Shown here: one piece after another, positions 15,686 to 24,637 of the stretch | Position numbering within the stretch: position 1 is the first letter of the stretch | Layout of the letters: every line of letters begins with the position of its first letter | Source: Kerstersia similis | Lineage (GTDB): Bacteria > Pseudomonadota > Gammaproteobacteria > Burkholderiales > Burkholderiaceae_B | DNA length: 64,000 nucleotides | Assembly: GCF_965139615.1 (NCBI RefSeq) | Contig: NZ_CBCSIQ010000018.1 | Coordinates: 1 to 64,000, forward strand | Reading direction: 5' to 3' | The notes under the pieces: generated by a model | Database searches by the model: none | Told to the model about the DNA's origin: nothing | Seen by the model: only the letters and a program-made list of their open reading frames with translations | Translations under genes and position numbers: made by a program

Positions 15686-16126
15686 TCAGGCTTCGGCCTT
15701 GGCCATGTCAGCCAGCACCTTGCGCAGCTTTTCCGCGTTAGCCACCAGTTCCGTCATATCGCCCTTCTCGGCTGCATGGGCCAGCACTTCTTGCCCCGCG
15801 TTGCGCGGAATGACATGGAAATGGATATGCGGCACCGTTTGCCCGGCGGCAGCGCCGTTCATTTGCGCAACCAGAATGCCCTGCGGCGCAAAGGCCTGCT
15901 TGGCCGCAATGGCCAGGCGGCGCGTGGTGCTGATCACCGCGCGCGCGCCGTCATCGGACAGGTCGAGCAAGGTCTCGGCGGCTTCCCTGGGGATCACGAG
16001 CACGTGTCCGGGCGCCTGCGGCATGATGTCCATGAACGCAACCGTGTGCTCGTCTTCATAGACACGGATGCTGGGCAATTCATCGCGCAGGATGCGCGCA
16101 AACACATTGTTGTTATCGTAAGCCAC
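15686..16126 (-). CDS. HIT (histidine triad) family protein
   Basis: The 146-residue product is a nucleotide hydrolase/transferase of the HIT superfamily. The signature HIHFHVIPR near residues 98-106 carries the histidine triad. An N-terminal FARILRDELPSIRVYED and HVLVIPRE strand are typical of bacterial HinT-like proteins. These hydrolyse AMP-lysine or purine phosphoramidates in the cytoplasm. The start is GTG at 16126, with AGGAGA 10 nt upstream. It lies 45 nt downstream of map on the same strand, so the two are probably one transcript. Confidence 0.9.
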   Translation of the reverse strand: MAYDNNNVFARILRDELPSIRVYEDEHTVAFMDIMPQAPGHVLVIPREAAETLLDLSDDGARAVISTTRRLAIAAKQAFAPQGILVAQMNGAAAGQTVPHIHFHVIPRNAGQEVLAHAAEKGDMTELVANAEKLRKVLADMAKAEA

Positions 16127-16171
16127 GTCGAAGAGTCTCCTAAGACAAGAAAACGGCGCCCGCAGCCAGCC

Positions 16172-16987
16172 TCAGGCCGTGACGGTATGCACCAGGGGAA
16201 TCTCGGGGTAGTCGCCAGTCCCTTCAGGCCAGGGGGTCAGCAGCTCGTAGCCATCTGCGGTCACGGCCACCATGTGCTCCCATTGCGCCGACAGCGAATG
16301 GTCCTTGGTCACGACAGTCCAGCCATCGCCCAGCACTTTCACGCCGGCACGGCCAGCATTGATCATCGGCTCGATGGTGAACACCATGCCTTCGACCAGC
16401 TTCATGCCCTGGCCCTTGCTGCCATAGTGCAGCACCTGCGGCTCATCGTGATAAACGCGGCCAATGCCGTGCCCGCAGTACTCGCGCACGACGGAAAAAC
16501 CCTCGCGATGCGCAACGGTCTGGATGGCATGGCCGATATCGCCCAGCGTTGCGCCCGGACGCACGACCATGATGCCGGCACGCATGGCCTCGTAAGTCAC
16601 GTTCACCAGACGCCGCCCCAGCGGGCCGACCTTGCCGACGTAATACATACGGCTGGTATCGCCGTAGTAACCATCCTTGATCAAAGCCACGTCGATATTG
16701 ACGATATCGCCGTCCTTGAGAATCTTCGTCGGCGATGGAATGCCGTGGCACACCACGTGGTTGACCGAGGTGCAGGAGGTCTTGGTATAGCCGTGATAGC
16801 CGATATTGGCCGGCGTGGCCTGCAATTCGTTGATGATGTACTCGCGGCAGATGTCGTCCAGCGCTTCCGTGGAAACACCGGGCTTCACATACGGCGTGAT
16901 CATTTCCAGCACAGAAGCAGCCAGACGCCCTGAAATGCGCAGCTTTTCAAGATCTGCTTCGGTATTAATGGTGATTTTCCTGCTCAC
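16172..16987 (-). CDS. map: Methionine aminopeptidase, type I
   Basis: The 271-residue enzyme removes the initiator methionine from nascent proteins. The pita-bread fold metal ligands are visible: NIDVALIKDGYYGDTS (two Asp), REYCGHGIG (His), VFTIEPM (Glu) and AQWEHMV (Glu). NHVVCHGIPS is the family's substrate-pocket strand. The length is close to the usual ~265. The start is GTG at 16987, with AGGAG 7 nt upstream. The family often sits before rpsB in betaproteobacteria; here the upstream region leads instead to divergent bioB. It is co-directional with the HIT gene. Confidence 0.95.
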   Translation of the reverse strand: MSRKITINTEADLEKLRISGRLAASVLEMITPYVKPGVSTEALDDICREYIINELQATPANIGYHGYTKTSCTSVNHVVCHGIPSPTKILKDGDIVNIDVALIKDGYYGDTSRMYYVGKVGPLGRRLVNVTYEAMRAGIMVVRPGATLGDIGHAIQTVAHREGFSVVREYCGHGIGRVYHDEPQVLHYGSKGQGMKLVEGMVFTIEPMINAGRAGVKVLGDGWTVVTKDHSLSAQWEHMVAVTADGYELLTPWPEGTGDYPEIPLVHTVTA

Positions 16988-17404
16988 AAGCCTGCTCCTT
17001 GAACCATGGCGCCCTGAATGGGTGTTGTTTCCTGCGCCTGTGTGGCCCGGCGGAGCGAGGCGCCTGCGGCACGCAGACTGGCGTGCATAGGTTCGAATAT
17101 GTTGACAATGCCCATGAGGGGATTATACGCCCCGGCCCCAGGCATACCGCCGCCCGCGCGCGCAGCACGCGCCGATCCCGCTGCCTCGGCGGTCAAACAA
17201 TCAGCAAAAAGGCCTTGAAAACACAATTTGATACAAAATTACATGAAAAACATCTATCAACATTTCACCGAAGATAACCGAAAATGGCGCATAAGCACCA
17301 AAAATCAATCAATGCACAATAAAACAAGTCCAAGTTCAGCTAAAAATCGTTCTTGAGATTTGTTTTCTCGAACTCCTACGATCAGCCGATTACAGGAGTT
17401 CATC
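16988..17404. other. Divergent intergenic region between map and bioB
   Basis: This 417-bp region must hold the promoters of map (left) and bioB (right). The part at about 17220-17390 is AT-rich. It contains an imperfect dyad GTTCttGAGA...TCTCgAAC at about 17349-17372, close to the bioB start, which could be a regulatory site. I see no clear BirA operator and no gene. Confidence 0.4.
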
Positions 17405-18523
17405 ATGTCCCTATCCCCGCATACACCTGCCGCCACGACCACCGTCCCCCTTCCGCTGACGCCCCGCCAGGCCGACGCACTCGCTCCGGCGCAGAACTGG
17501 AGCCGGGAAGCCATCCTCGCCCTGTACGACCTGCCCTTTCCGGAACTGCTGTACCGCGCCCAGGAAACCCACCGTGAACATTTCGACCCGGCGCGGATCG
17601 AACTGGCCACGCTGCTCTCCATCAAAACCGGCGGCTGTGCCGAGGACTGCGCCTATTGCCCGCAGTCCTCCCATTACGAAACGCCGGTTCAGGCAGACAA
17701 GCTGATGGATGTCGATTCCGTCCTGGCCGCAGCACAGCGTGCCAAGGCCTCCGGCGCGACGCGCTTTTGCATGGGTGCGGCCTGGAGCCGCCCGAAGCCA
17801 CGGCATATGGAAGCCCTGACCGGCATCGTGCGCGCCGTGCGCGGACTGGGACTGGAAACCTGCATGACGCTGGGCATGCTTGAAGCAGAACAAGCGCAGG
17901 CGCTGAGCGACGCCGGCCTGGACTACTACAACCACAACCTGGATACCGCACCCGAATTCTATGGCCGCATCATCACCACCCGTACCTACCAGGACCGGCT
18001 GGACACCCTGCACCATGTCCGCGACGCCGGCATCAAGATTTGCTGCGGCGGCATCGTCGGCCTCGGGGAGTCGCGCCGCGAACGCGCCGGGCTGATTGCC
18101 CAGCTGGCCAATATGTCGCCCTACCCGGAGTCCGTGCCCATCAACAATCTGGTGCAGGTCGCCGGCACCCCCTTGTCCGGCCTGGATACGCTGGATCCAT
18201 TCGAATTCGTTCGCACCATCGCCGTCGCGCGCATCACCATGCCGCGCGCCCGTGTCCGCCTGTCGGCTGGCCGCGAGGAAATGCCGGAGGGCATCCAGGC
18301 GTTGTGCTTCCTGGCGGGCGCCAACTCCATTTTCTATGGCGATATGCTGCTGACCACGCCCAACCCGCAAGCCGATGCCGACCGCAAACTGCTGGAGCGC
18401 CTGGGCATGCATACCTCCGCACAGCTGCCAGGCGCCGTCCATTCCCATGACGACAGCCGCGCCGAAAGCGCACTGGCCGCGGAATCCTCAGCACGGGAAG
18501 CCTGCCACGCATGTTCTCGCTGA
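17405..18523 (+). CDS. bioB: Biotin synthase
   Basis: The 372-residue radical-SAM enzyme inserts sulfur into dethiobiotin. The SAM-cluster motif GGCAEDCAYCPQ places the cysteines at 78, 82 and 85. Downstream family motifs are RFCMGAAW, ETCMTLGML, YYNHNLDTAPEFY, KICCGGIVGLGE, NNLVQVAGTPL, RVRLSAGREEM and AGANSIFYGDMLLTT. The last ~30 residues form a poorly conserved tail. The ATG at 17405 has AGGAG 8 nt upstream. No other biotin gene is nearby. The 3' end overlaps the next gene by 13 nt, suggesting co-translation. Confidence 0.97.
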   Translation: MSLSPHTPAATTTVPLPLTPRQADALAPAQNWSREAILALYDLPFPELLYRAQETHREHFDPARIELATLLSIKTGGCAEDCAYCPQSSHYETPVQADKLMDVDSVLAAAQRAKASGATRFCMGAAWSRPKPRHMEALTGIVRAVRGLGLETCMTLGMLEAEQAQALSDAGLDYYNHNLDTAPEFYGRIITTRTYQDRLDTLHHVRDAGIKICCGGIVGLGESRRERAGLIAQLANMSPYPESVPINNLVQVAGTPLSGLDTLDPFEFVRTIAVARITMPRARVRLSAGREEMPEGIQALCFLAGANSIFYGDMLLTTPNPQADADRKLLERLGMHTSAQLPGAVHSHDDSRAESALAAESSAREACHACSR

Positions 18524-19365
18524 TACTGGCCATCGCCAGCAGCGTCACCGTCACGCTGCTGCTCAAGCAATCAGCCCGACGCGGTTGCGACCACGCCACC
18601 ATGATTGCGGTGAACTATCTGCTGGCTGCGCTGCTGTGCCTGGCCTGGCTGCCGCCCAGCCTGTCCGGCTGGCATGCCATGCAAACGCCGTGGTGGGTGC
18701 TGCTGGCGCTGGGCCTGCTGTTGCCGGCTGGCTTTCTGGTCATGGGCAGTGCCGTCAAGCACGCCGGCATCGTGCGCAGCGATGCCGCCCAGCGCTTATC
18801 TGTCTGTCTGCCGCTGTTGGCTGCATTCCTGTTTTTCGGCCAGACGCTGACACCCGCCATCATGGCCGGCATCGCGCTAGCCTTGGCAGCGCTGCTTCTG
18901 CTGATGCAAGGCCCGTCTCACCCTGCCCAGGCTGCCACCTCCGGCTCGCCCCGTAGCTGGGCCTTGCTGCTGGCCGTCTGGCTGGCCTATGGCAGCGTGG
19001 ATACGCTGTTCAAGCAAGTGGCTCGCCACCAGGATCACTTTGCCACCGTGCTGCTGGCCTGCTTTGTCCTGGCCGGCCTGGTCATGGCGCTGTTTCTGTG
19101 GCGGCGCGGGCAAGGCCTGCGGCGCCGCGACCTGGCCTGGGGGCTGGCGCTGGGCCTGCTGAATTTCAGCAATATCGTCTTTTACCTGCGCGCCCACCGC
19201 GCCTACCCCGACAATCCTGCACTGATATTCACTGCCATGAACATCGGCGTGATTGCCGCAGGCGCTCTGGCAGGCGCCTGCCTGTTCAATGAACGTCCCG
19301 GCTTACGCGGCTGGGCCGGGGTCGGGCTTGCGATCCTTGCCATTGTCGCGCTCTGGCCGCGCTGA
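18511..19365 (+). CDS. EamA/DMT-superfamily transporter
   Basis: The 284-residue integral membrane protein has about ten hydrophobic segments arranged as two EamA repeats, with a break near 130-150 (the GPSHPAQAATSGSPRSW loop). DMT transporters export metabolites or amino acids; the substrate is unknown. It starts inside the bioB 3' end (13-nt overlap). Its own 3' end overlaps the convergent MFS gene by 63 nt. Confidence 0.85.
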   Translation: MFSLILAIASSVTVTLLLKQSARRGCDHATMIAVNYLLAALLCLAWLPPSLSGWHAMQTPWWVLLALGLLLPAGFLVMGSAVKHAGIVRSDAAQRLSVCLPLLAAFLFFGQTLTPAIMAGIALALAALLLLMQGPSHPAQAATSGSPRSWALLLAVWLAYGSVDTLFKQVARHQDHFATVLLACFVLAGLVMALFLWRRGQGLRRRDLAWGLALGLLNFSNIVFYLRAHRAYPDNPALIFTAMNIGVIAAGALAGACLFNERPGLRGWAGVGLAILAIVALWPR

Positions 19366-20808
19366 GCCGCTGGCAGGCGACTCCATGACTGCGCCGCCCG
19401 CAATCGCGGCTACAGCGCCAGCAATATAAGGATCATCCTGCTCTTCCGGCGCGACCGGCTCCTGCCGTGCGGCCGACGGCTCAGGCGCCGTGCCGCCAGG
19501 TGGCTGCTGCGGCCCCGCCTGCTCGGTGACCGGGGTGTTATCCACGGCCACGGTTTCGATATACACATCGTCCTCAGGCGTACTGCGCGGGTCCAGCGTG
19601 GTCGCCAGCGGCGAGCCGTGGGAAATATCCGGCGTCGCCACGAACTGCACTGGCGCATCGCCCGCCGGACGCATGCTGGTCACCCGGCGCGGATTCATGA
19701 TGAAAACCAGCAGCACGCTGCACGCCGACACAAAGACGAAGAACCACGACGGGCCGATCTTGTCCATCAGCACCCCAGCCAGCAGCGGCCCGATACAAGC
19801 GCCCAGGCCATAGACCATCAACAGGACCGCGCTCAAGCCCACGCGCCGCTCCTGGTCCACGTGATCATTGGCAAAGGCCGTACTGAGCGAATACAGGGTA
19901 AAGATCAGAATGCCCGATAGGCCGGCCAATACCATCAATGCCATGGTTGGCAGATAGCTGCCCCACCACATCGGCACCACGATCAGGGTCAGCAACACCG
20001 AGTTGACGCGAATCAGCGCCACCCGGTTCACCCGATCGGACAGCCAGCCCATGGGCCACTGCGACAACACCCCCGCCGCCACGGCAATGGCCACAAAGAT
20101 GGCGGCCTGCGCGGTATCCATGCCCTGTTTGGCCGCATACACCGGCGCCAGGCCATAAAACGCGCCCGTCAGGTTACCCGACACCAGAATGGCGGCCAGC
20201 GCCTGCGGCACCTTGCGGATGAAATAAGGCACATCCAGCGGAGCCGGCAATTGCGCTGCGGGGTGCGAGCGGGCCGTCAACGCGATAGGCACCAGGCAAA
20301 TGGACAGGCAGATAGCCACGAAGGTCAGCGGCCGCAGATCCAGCACAGGATAGGCGCTCAGGGCCAGCTGCCCCAGCACCGTCCCCAACCCCGATACCAG
20401 CATATAGAAGGCAAATACCCGGCCCCGCTGACGATTTTCCGTCTGCTCGTTCAGCCAGCTTTCTATCGCCATGAACTGCGTCACCATGGCCAGCCCGGAA
20501 ATCAGGCGAAACAGCAGCCACAGCCAGAGCGAATCGCCCAGGCTCTGCGCCAGCACCATGACCGTCGCGATGGCCGCACAGGCGACATAGGCACGCACAT
20601 GCCCGACCCGGATGATCAGCTTGTGCCCGAGACGGGCACCGCCCACCAGCCCCAGGTAGTAAGCCGCGATCAGGCCGCCCACCCAGATTTCGCTGACGGA
20701 TTGCGCCGTCAGGCGCAAGGCCATGTAGGTATTGAACATGCCGGTGCCCAAGAGCATCAGCAAGGTGGCAAGGTACAGAGCGGAGAAGGATGTCAGGGTT
20801 GACAGCAT
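19303..20808 (-). CDS. MFS transporter with long hydrophilic C-terminal tail
   Basis: The 501-residue protein has twelve predicted membrane segments in about residues 1-385. The cytoplasmic loop motif GWLSDRVNRVALIR and the preceding SQWPMGW are typical of the YcaD-like MFS group. From about residue 390 a ~110-residue hydrophilic, Pro/Glu/Thr-rich tail follows (DAPVQFVATPDISHGSPL, EDDVYIETVAVDNTP), ending GKDRKPDPGPAA. The tail's last 21 codons overlap the convergent EamA gene on the opposite strand. ATG start at 20808. Substrate unknown. Confidence 0.87.
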   Translation of the reverse strand: MLSTLTSFSALYLATLLMLLGTGMFNTYMALRLTAQSVSEIWVGGLIAAYYLGLVGGARLGHKLIIRVGHVRAYVACAAIATVMVLAQSLGDSLWLWLLFRLISGLAMVTQFMAIESWLNEQTENRQRGRVFAFYMLVSGLGTVLGQLALSAYPVLDLRPLTFVAICLSICLVPIALTARSHPAAQLPAPLDVPYFIRKVPQALAAILVSGNLTGAFYGLAPVYAAKQGMDTAQAAIFVAIAVAAGVLSQWPMGWLSDRVNRVALIRVNSVLLTLIVVPMWWGSYLPTMALMVLAGLSGILIFTLYSLSTAFANDHVDQERRVGLSAVLLMVYGLGACIGPLLAGVLMDKIGPSWFFVFVSACSVLLVFIMNPRRVTSMRPAGDAPVQFVATPDISHGSPLATTLDPRSTPEDDVYIETVAVDNTPVTEQAGPQQPPGGTAPEPSAARQEPVAPEEQDDPYIAGAVAAIAGGAVMESPASGSARPERDNGKDRKPDPGPAA

Positions 20809-21151
20809 GAATCAGCGCGCTCCTCAGGCGATGAGACGGGTCGCTGGAGGACCCAGGCCAAGGGCCGCCCTGGTAACGCCGTCAGCCGGAAACGGCATGC
20901 ACCTGGCGATGGACGACCCGGAAACCGGGGTACCTGGCGACAGCCGCGCCCCTGCGGCCATTATGGCCTGAGTTGACGGCTCACCGCCACCCCATCTGCC
21001 CTGGAGATGAAAGCAGCCATTAACAGAAACCAAAAGAACAGCAAAAAAAAACTCCGGCATGCCGGAGTTTCTCTACGCCAGGCACTTCCGCTGGAAGCGC
21101 CGGCCAGCCAGGCGGCCGGCACCAGCCGGCACACATGGTGAACAAACGGGA
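20809..21151. other. Intergenic region with the Usp terminator
   Basis: This gap lies upstream of the leftward MFS gene and downstream of the leftward Usp gene. It must contain the MFS promoter, and it contains the palindromic hairpin at 21049-21070. No gene is seen. Confidence 0.4.
21041..21070 (-). terminator. Intrinsic terminator of the Usp gene
   Basis: AAACTCCGGCATGCCGGAGTTT at 21049-21070 is broken here as an 11-bp perfect dyad (AAACTCCGGCA and its complement). On the minus strand it is followed by a run of T residues (the A-run at about 21042-21051). It lies about 80 bp past the Usp stop. Confidence 0.8.
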
Positions 21152-21613
21152 TCAGTCCTCGTCTTTGACGCGGTACACCAGGACAGCGGTGGGGGACAGC
21201 GACAGAACCTTGGAGGTCACGCTGCCCAGCAGCAGGCGCGACAGGCCGCTGCGGCCATGGCTACCGATGAAAATCAGGTCAGCGCCGTGTTCCTTGGCGG
21301 CTTCGGCGATACCTTCGGCCACATTGAAGTGGGTCACGGATTTCAGCTGAACCGTCACGCCAGCGGCATTTGCCGCTTCACCGATCTGCTTCAGATACTT
21401 GTCGGCCTGCTCTGCGGCGGCCTTTTCGTAGTTTTCGTCCGTCAGGGCATAGGCCGCTGCCATGCCATCAAAACCAATCGTTGCCGCGAACGGCTGCGTC
21501 ACATACAGGCCGACGACTTCGGCGCCTACGGAACGGGCAAACGCGATGCCAGCATTGACGGCCTGGATGGACAGCGGGGAACCGTCAGTCGGGATCAGAA
21601 TCTTCTTGAACAT
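21152..21613 (-). CDS. Universal stress protein, UspA family
   Basis: The 153-residue single-domain Usp begins KKILIPTDGSPLS, with the nucleotide-binding aspartate in PTDGS. It ends with the ATP-binding glycine-rich motif GSHGRSGLSRLLLGSVTSKVL (broken here as GSHGRSG and LLLGSVTSKVL) and AVLVYRVKDED. These features indicate the ATP-binding UspF/G-like branch. The ATG at 21613 has AAGGAG about 9 nt upstream; the 28-codon upstream extension is not conserved-looking. It is monocistronic with its own terminator. Confidence 0.92.
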   Translation of the reverse strand: MFKKILIPTDGSPLSIQAVNAGIAFARSVGAEVVGLYVTQPFAATIGFDGMAAAYALTDENYEKAAAEQADKYLKQIGEAANAAGVTVQLKSVTHFNVAEGIAEAAKEHGADLIFIGSHGRSGLSRLLLGSVTSKVLSLSPTAVLVYRVKDED

Positions 21614-21778
21614 AACCCTACTCTCCTTGTTCTGTATTGATTGAAAGGTGCAACCCGGTTGCGCGAGCCCGCGCAGCTGAGAATCATACTGTTTCATGCT
21701 AGCGGAAAACCGGCCGCGATACGACTATTCCCATGACGGGAACGCAATTTTGTTTGCCTTTATTTGAGCCAGCGCAAA

Positions 21779-22120
21779 TCAATTTCCGACCGCGGCGCGG
21801 TACAACACACTGCATCGCGTACCGGTACGGCAATAGGCCAGCACAGGCGCCGGCAGCGTCTGGAGCAGCTCGGCGAACCGGGCGACATCGGCCGCGGTCA
21901 TCGCGCCGCTGACCACGGGTTGATACACGCATTGCAAACCAGCCGCCTCGGCAGCCGCCGTCACGGCGTCAGCCGTCGGCTGCGCCGGACCGGCTTCGAA
22001 ATCCGGGCGGTTGATGATAACGCTGCGATAGCCGGCTGCCGCCACGGCAGCCATATCTTCAGGCTGCAATTGCGGTGCGACGGCGAAGCTGTCGGACAGG
22101 GCATTGATGGGCACAGACAT
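21779..22120 (-). CDS. TIGR01244-type phosphatase/sulfurtransferase (DUF442)
   Basis: The 113-residue protein resembles the DUF442 domain (beta-lactamase hydrolase-like, Blh N-terminal domain). The fold is dual-specificity-phosphatase-like with the P-loop YCRTGTRC (C-X5-R), where the first Cys is the expected nucleophile. Other family hallmarks are AAAGYRSVIINRPDFE and YQPVVSGAMTAADVARF. In other bacteria such proteins act with sulfide oxidation or persulfide enzymes, or stand alone. The ATG at 22120 has GGAG 8 nt upstream. Confidence 0.8.
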   Translation of the reverse strand: MSVPINALSDSFAVAPQLQPEDMAAVAAAGYRSVIINRPDFEAGPAQPTADAVTAAAEAAGLQCVYQPVVSGAMTAADVARFAELLQTLPAPVLAYCRTGTRCSVLYRAAVGN

Positions 22121-22276
22121 ACTGGAACTCCAGGAAGCAGACGGGCAAACTCCGCCTGCAAACAGTTGAATAACATCCTCAGTTGCACAGTAGCATAGTC
22201 CTCGGCGTTCCGAGGCGACTTTCCCGGCGTCCGGCGGGCATGCCGGGCCACAAACTGCCGTCGCCAGCCCCCTCCC

Positions 22277-23737
22277 TCAGTCGCTGCCCCTGACTGCCGC
22301 CAGCGCCCGCGCCAACCTGTCCCAAGCCCGTTCATCCTGCATCAGCAAAATGGAAAACCGGATATGCGTGGATGGCTGTTGCGATGGAGAAAACAGAGAA
22401 CCCGGCGCCAGCAGCAAGCCCTGGTCTGCCGCCGCCATGGCCAGGCGCTCGGCGTCCACGCCGCAGTCCGTCCACAGAAACAGGCCGGCATCGGGCAGCA
22501 GGCCGGGGTCCAGGCCCAGCGCACGCAATCGTTCATGGCAGATCCGCCGTGCCGTATCGGTCTTTTCCCGTAGCCGCAGGACATGCCGCCGGTATTGCCC
22601 GCCAGCCAGAACGGCATAGACCAGCCGCTCGCCCACTTCGGGCGAACTCAGGCCATTCAGCATTTTCAGATCGCACAGCGCCGCAACATGCTCAGGCGCC
22701 GCCGCCAGGTAGCCGACCCGCAGGTTCGCCGCCATCAGCTTGGAAAAGCCTCCCACCAGGATCACGCGCTTGAAACCATCCAGCGCCGCCAGGCGGATGG
22801 GCGTGCCGCCAGCCAGATCCCCGTAAGTATCGTCTTCGATCACCATGAAGTCATAGCGCTCGGCCAGACGCAGGATTTCATGCGCCACGCGGGCCGTCAT
22901 GCCATGGCCGGTCGGGTTGTGAACCACGGAGTTGCACAGGAAAAAACGCGGCCGGTGCAATTGCGCCAATGCCTCCAGGCGATCCAGATCCAGGCCGCGC
23001 ATGCCGCGCGGCACCCCTACGGGACGGATGCCCTGCGCCGCCAGATTGGCAAACCCGACAAACCAGGACGGATCCTCGACCAGCACGGTATCTCCCGGCT
23101 GTGCCAGATAGCGCACCACCAGGCTCAGCCCATGCGTCACGCCGCCGGTCGTCATCAGATTCCCGGCTGGATTGAGTTCGACCCCATCGCGCTGCAACAA
23201 ACGCGCCACCTGCTGCCGCAAGGGGAGATACCCTTCCGGCAGGCCATAGTTCAGCAAATAGCCGGTAGGCAGACGCGCCACGCGACGCATCGCGCTGGCC
23301 AGCATTTCCGGATCCGTCCAGGCAGGCGGCAGCATGCCGCTACTGCCTGACAAGGCACCGCCGGGCGGCGCCTCCTGGAACATGCTGCGCAATAGCCAGC
23401 TCACGTCCAGCGTCGTGCGTTCAACCGGCGCCGGTTGCGCCAGAGGCCATTCCACCGGCGCAGCAGACGCCTGGACATAAAACCCCGCACCACGGCGCGA
23501 CTGGATCAGCCCACGCGCCACCAGCAATTCATAGGCTTCCACGACCGTAAAACGGCTGACTGCCGCCAGACCCGCCATATCCCGTATGGACGGCAGGCGC
23601 GCGCCTGCCCGCAGGGCGCGCTGCTCGATTTGCCCGGCAAGCTTATCCGCCAGCTGCTGCGCCAGCGGCACGCTGCTGTCACGCACCAGCCGCCAGGAAA
23701 AGAGCGGGGCTTCCGCGGACTCAAGTGTCATGGTCAT
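22277..23737 (-). CDS. MocR-family regulator (GntR HTH fused to PLP aminotransferase fold)
   Basis: The 486-residue protein has an N-terminal GntR winged helix at about 12-85 (LAQQLADKLAGQIEQRALRAGARLPSIRDMAGLAAVSRFTVVEAYEL in parts: GARLPSIRDMAGLAAVSR, FTVVEAYELLVARGL). A class-I aminotransferase-like domain spans about 130-480. The PLP-binding lysine is in LVGGFSKLMAANLRVGY and the SNPTGHG-like HNPTGHGM loop is present. MocR regulators often control a divergent gene; the LysE-type exporter starts 142 bp away. ATG at 23737. Confidence 0.9.
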   Translation of the reverse strand: MTMTLESAEAPLFSWRLVRDSSVPLAQQLADKLAGQIEQRALRAGARLPSIRDMAGLAAVSRFTVVEAYELLVARGLIQSRRGAGFYVQASAAPVEWPLAQPAPVERTTLDVSWLLRSMFQEAPPGGALSGSSGMLPPAWTDPEMLASAMRRVARLPTGYLLNYGLPEGYLPLRQQVARLLQRDGVELNPAGNLMTTGGVTHGLSLVVRYLAQPGDTVLVEDPSWFVGFANLAAQGIRPVGVPRGMRGLDLDRLEALAQLHRPRFFLCNSVVHNPTGHGMTARVAHEILRLAERYDFMVIEDDTYGDLAGGTPIRLAALDGFKRVILVGGFSKLMAANLRVGYLAAAPEHVAALCDLKMLNGLSSPEVGERLVYAVLAGGQYRRHVLRLREKTDTARRICHERLRALGLDPGLLPDAGLFLWTDCGVDAERLAMAAADQGLLLAPGSLFSPSQQPSTHIRFSILLMQDERAWDRLARALAAVRGSD

Positions 23738-23878
23738 ATCACCAGGCCAGTTCAGATAACTGTTTGAATAACCGTATAGGTACTGTACAGATATTACTGC
23801 GTAAAGTTTGCCTCATGCCCCACCGCCCCCGGAACGGGCGGGTGATTTTCGATTCTCCGAGACTTCCGCAGGACACTG
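23738..23878. promoter_or_regulatory. Divergent control region of the MocR/LysE pair
   Basis: This 141-bp region must hold both promoters. At 23780-23790 GTACTGTACAG contains the overlapping dyads GTAC-T-GTAC and CTGTACAG, flanked by further ACTG repeats (AACTGT at about 23757, TTACTG at about 23795). Such repeated short dyads between a MocR gene and its divergent target are the expected place for MocR binding. The assignment is inference. Confidence 0.4.
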
Positions 23879-24529
23879 ATGATGCATGCCCCCCTATCCC
23901 ATGACATGATGGCACCGGCACTGGCCGGATCCCTGGCGCTTTTCATGTTTGCCTCGTCTATCACCCCCGGGCCCAACAATGTCATGTTGGCCGCATCCGG
24001 CCTGAACTTCGGGTTCCGCCGTTCCGTGCCGCACATGCTGGGTATCAGCCTGGGCATGATGAGCATGCTGGTTCTGGTCGGGGCGGGCATGGGCAGCCTG
24101 TTCCTGAACGTTCCATGGATCTATGAAGTCCTGCGCTATGTTGGCGCGGCCTATCTGCTCTACCTGGCATGGCGCATCGCTACCGCAGGCGGCATGGATG
24201 ACGCCAACCAGCGCGGCCGCCCCATGACGCTGATGGAAGCCCTGCTGTTCCAGTGGGTCAACCCCAAAGCCTGGATCATGGTCGTGGGTGCCATCGCAAC
24301 CTATGTGCCGCAACAGAATTTCTTCATCAACCTGGTGCTGGCCACGCTGTTGTCCGGCCTGATCAATCTGCCCTGCATCAGCGTCTGGGCACTGTGCGGC
24401 ACCGCCCTGCAGCGCGTACTGACGGCACCGCTGGCCATACGCTGCTTCAATATTGGCATGGCGCTGCTGCTGGTGCTCTCGCTCTATCCGATTCTGGCGA
24501 CACTGGTGGCCTCATCGCCTGCCCGCTGA
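23879..24529 (+). CDS. LysE/RhtB-family amino acid exporter
   Basis: The 216-residue integral membrane protein has about six hydrophobic segments. The LysE family signature SSITPGPNNVMLAASGLNFG is in the first third, and VGAAYLLYLAWR and LLFQWVNPKAWIMVVG follow. LysE/RhtB proteins export amino acids by proton antiport. Two adjacent ATGs (23879, 23882) are possible, with AGGA upstream. Divergent from a MocR regulator that likely controls it. Confidence 0.9.
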   Translation: MMHAPLSHDMMAPALAGSLALFMFASSITPGPNNVMLAASGLNFGFRRSVPHMLGISLGMMSMLVLVGAGMGSLFLNVPWIYEVLRYVGAAYLLYLAWRIATAGGMDDANQRGRPMTLMEALLFQWVNPKAWIMVVGAIATYVPQQNFFINLVLATLLSGLINLPCISVWALCGTALQRVLTAPLAIRCFNIGMALLLVLSLYPILATLVASSPAR

Positions 24530-24637
24530 CCGGCATGATCGGATCGGCCCGGCGCTTTCGTCCTGCATGCGCCGCCCGCCGGCAATCCTGCTTCCGGCGG
24601 GCACCCGTGCGCAGGCAGCCCGGCCGGCACCGACCGG

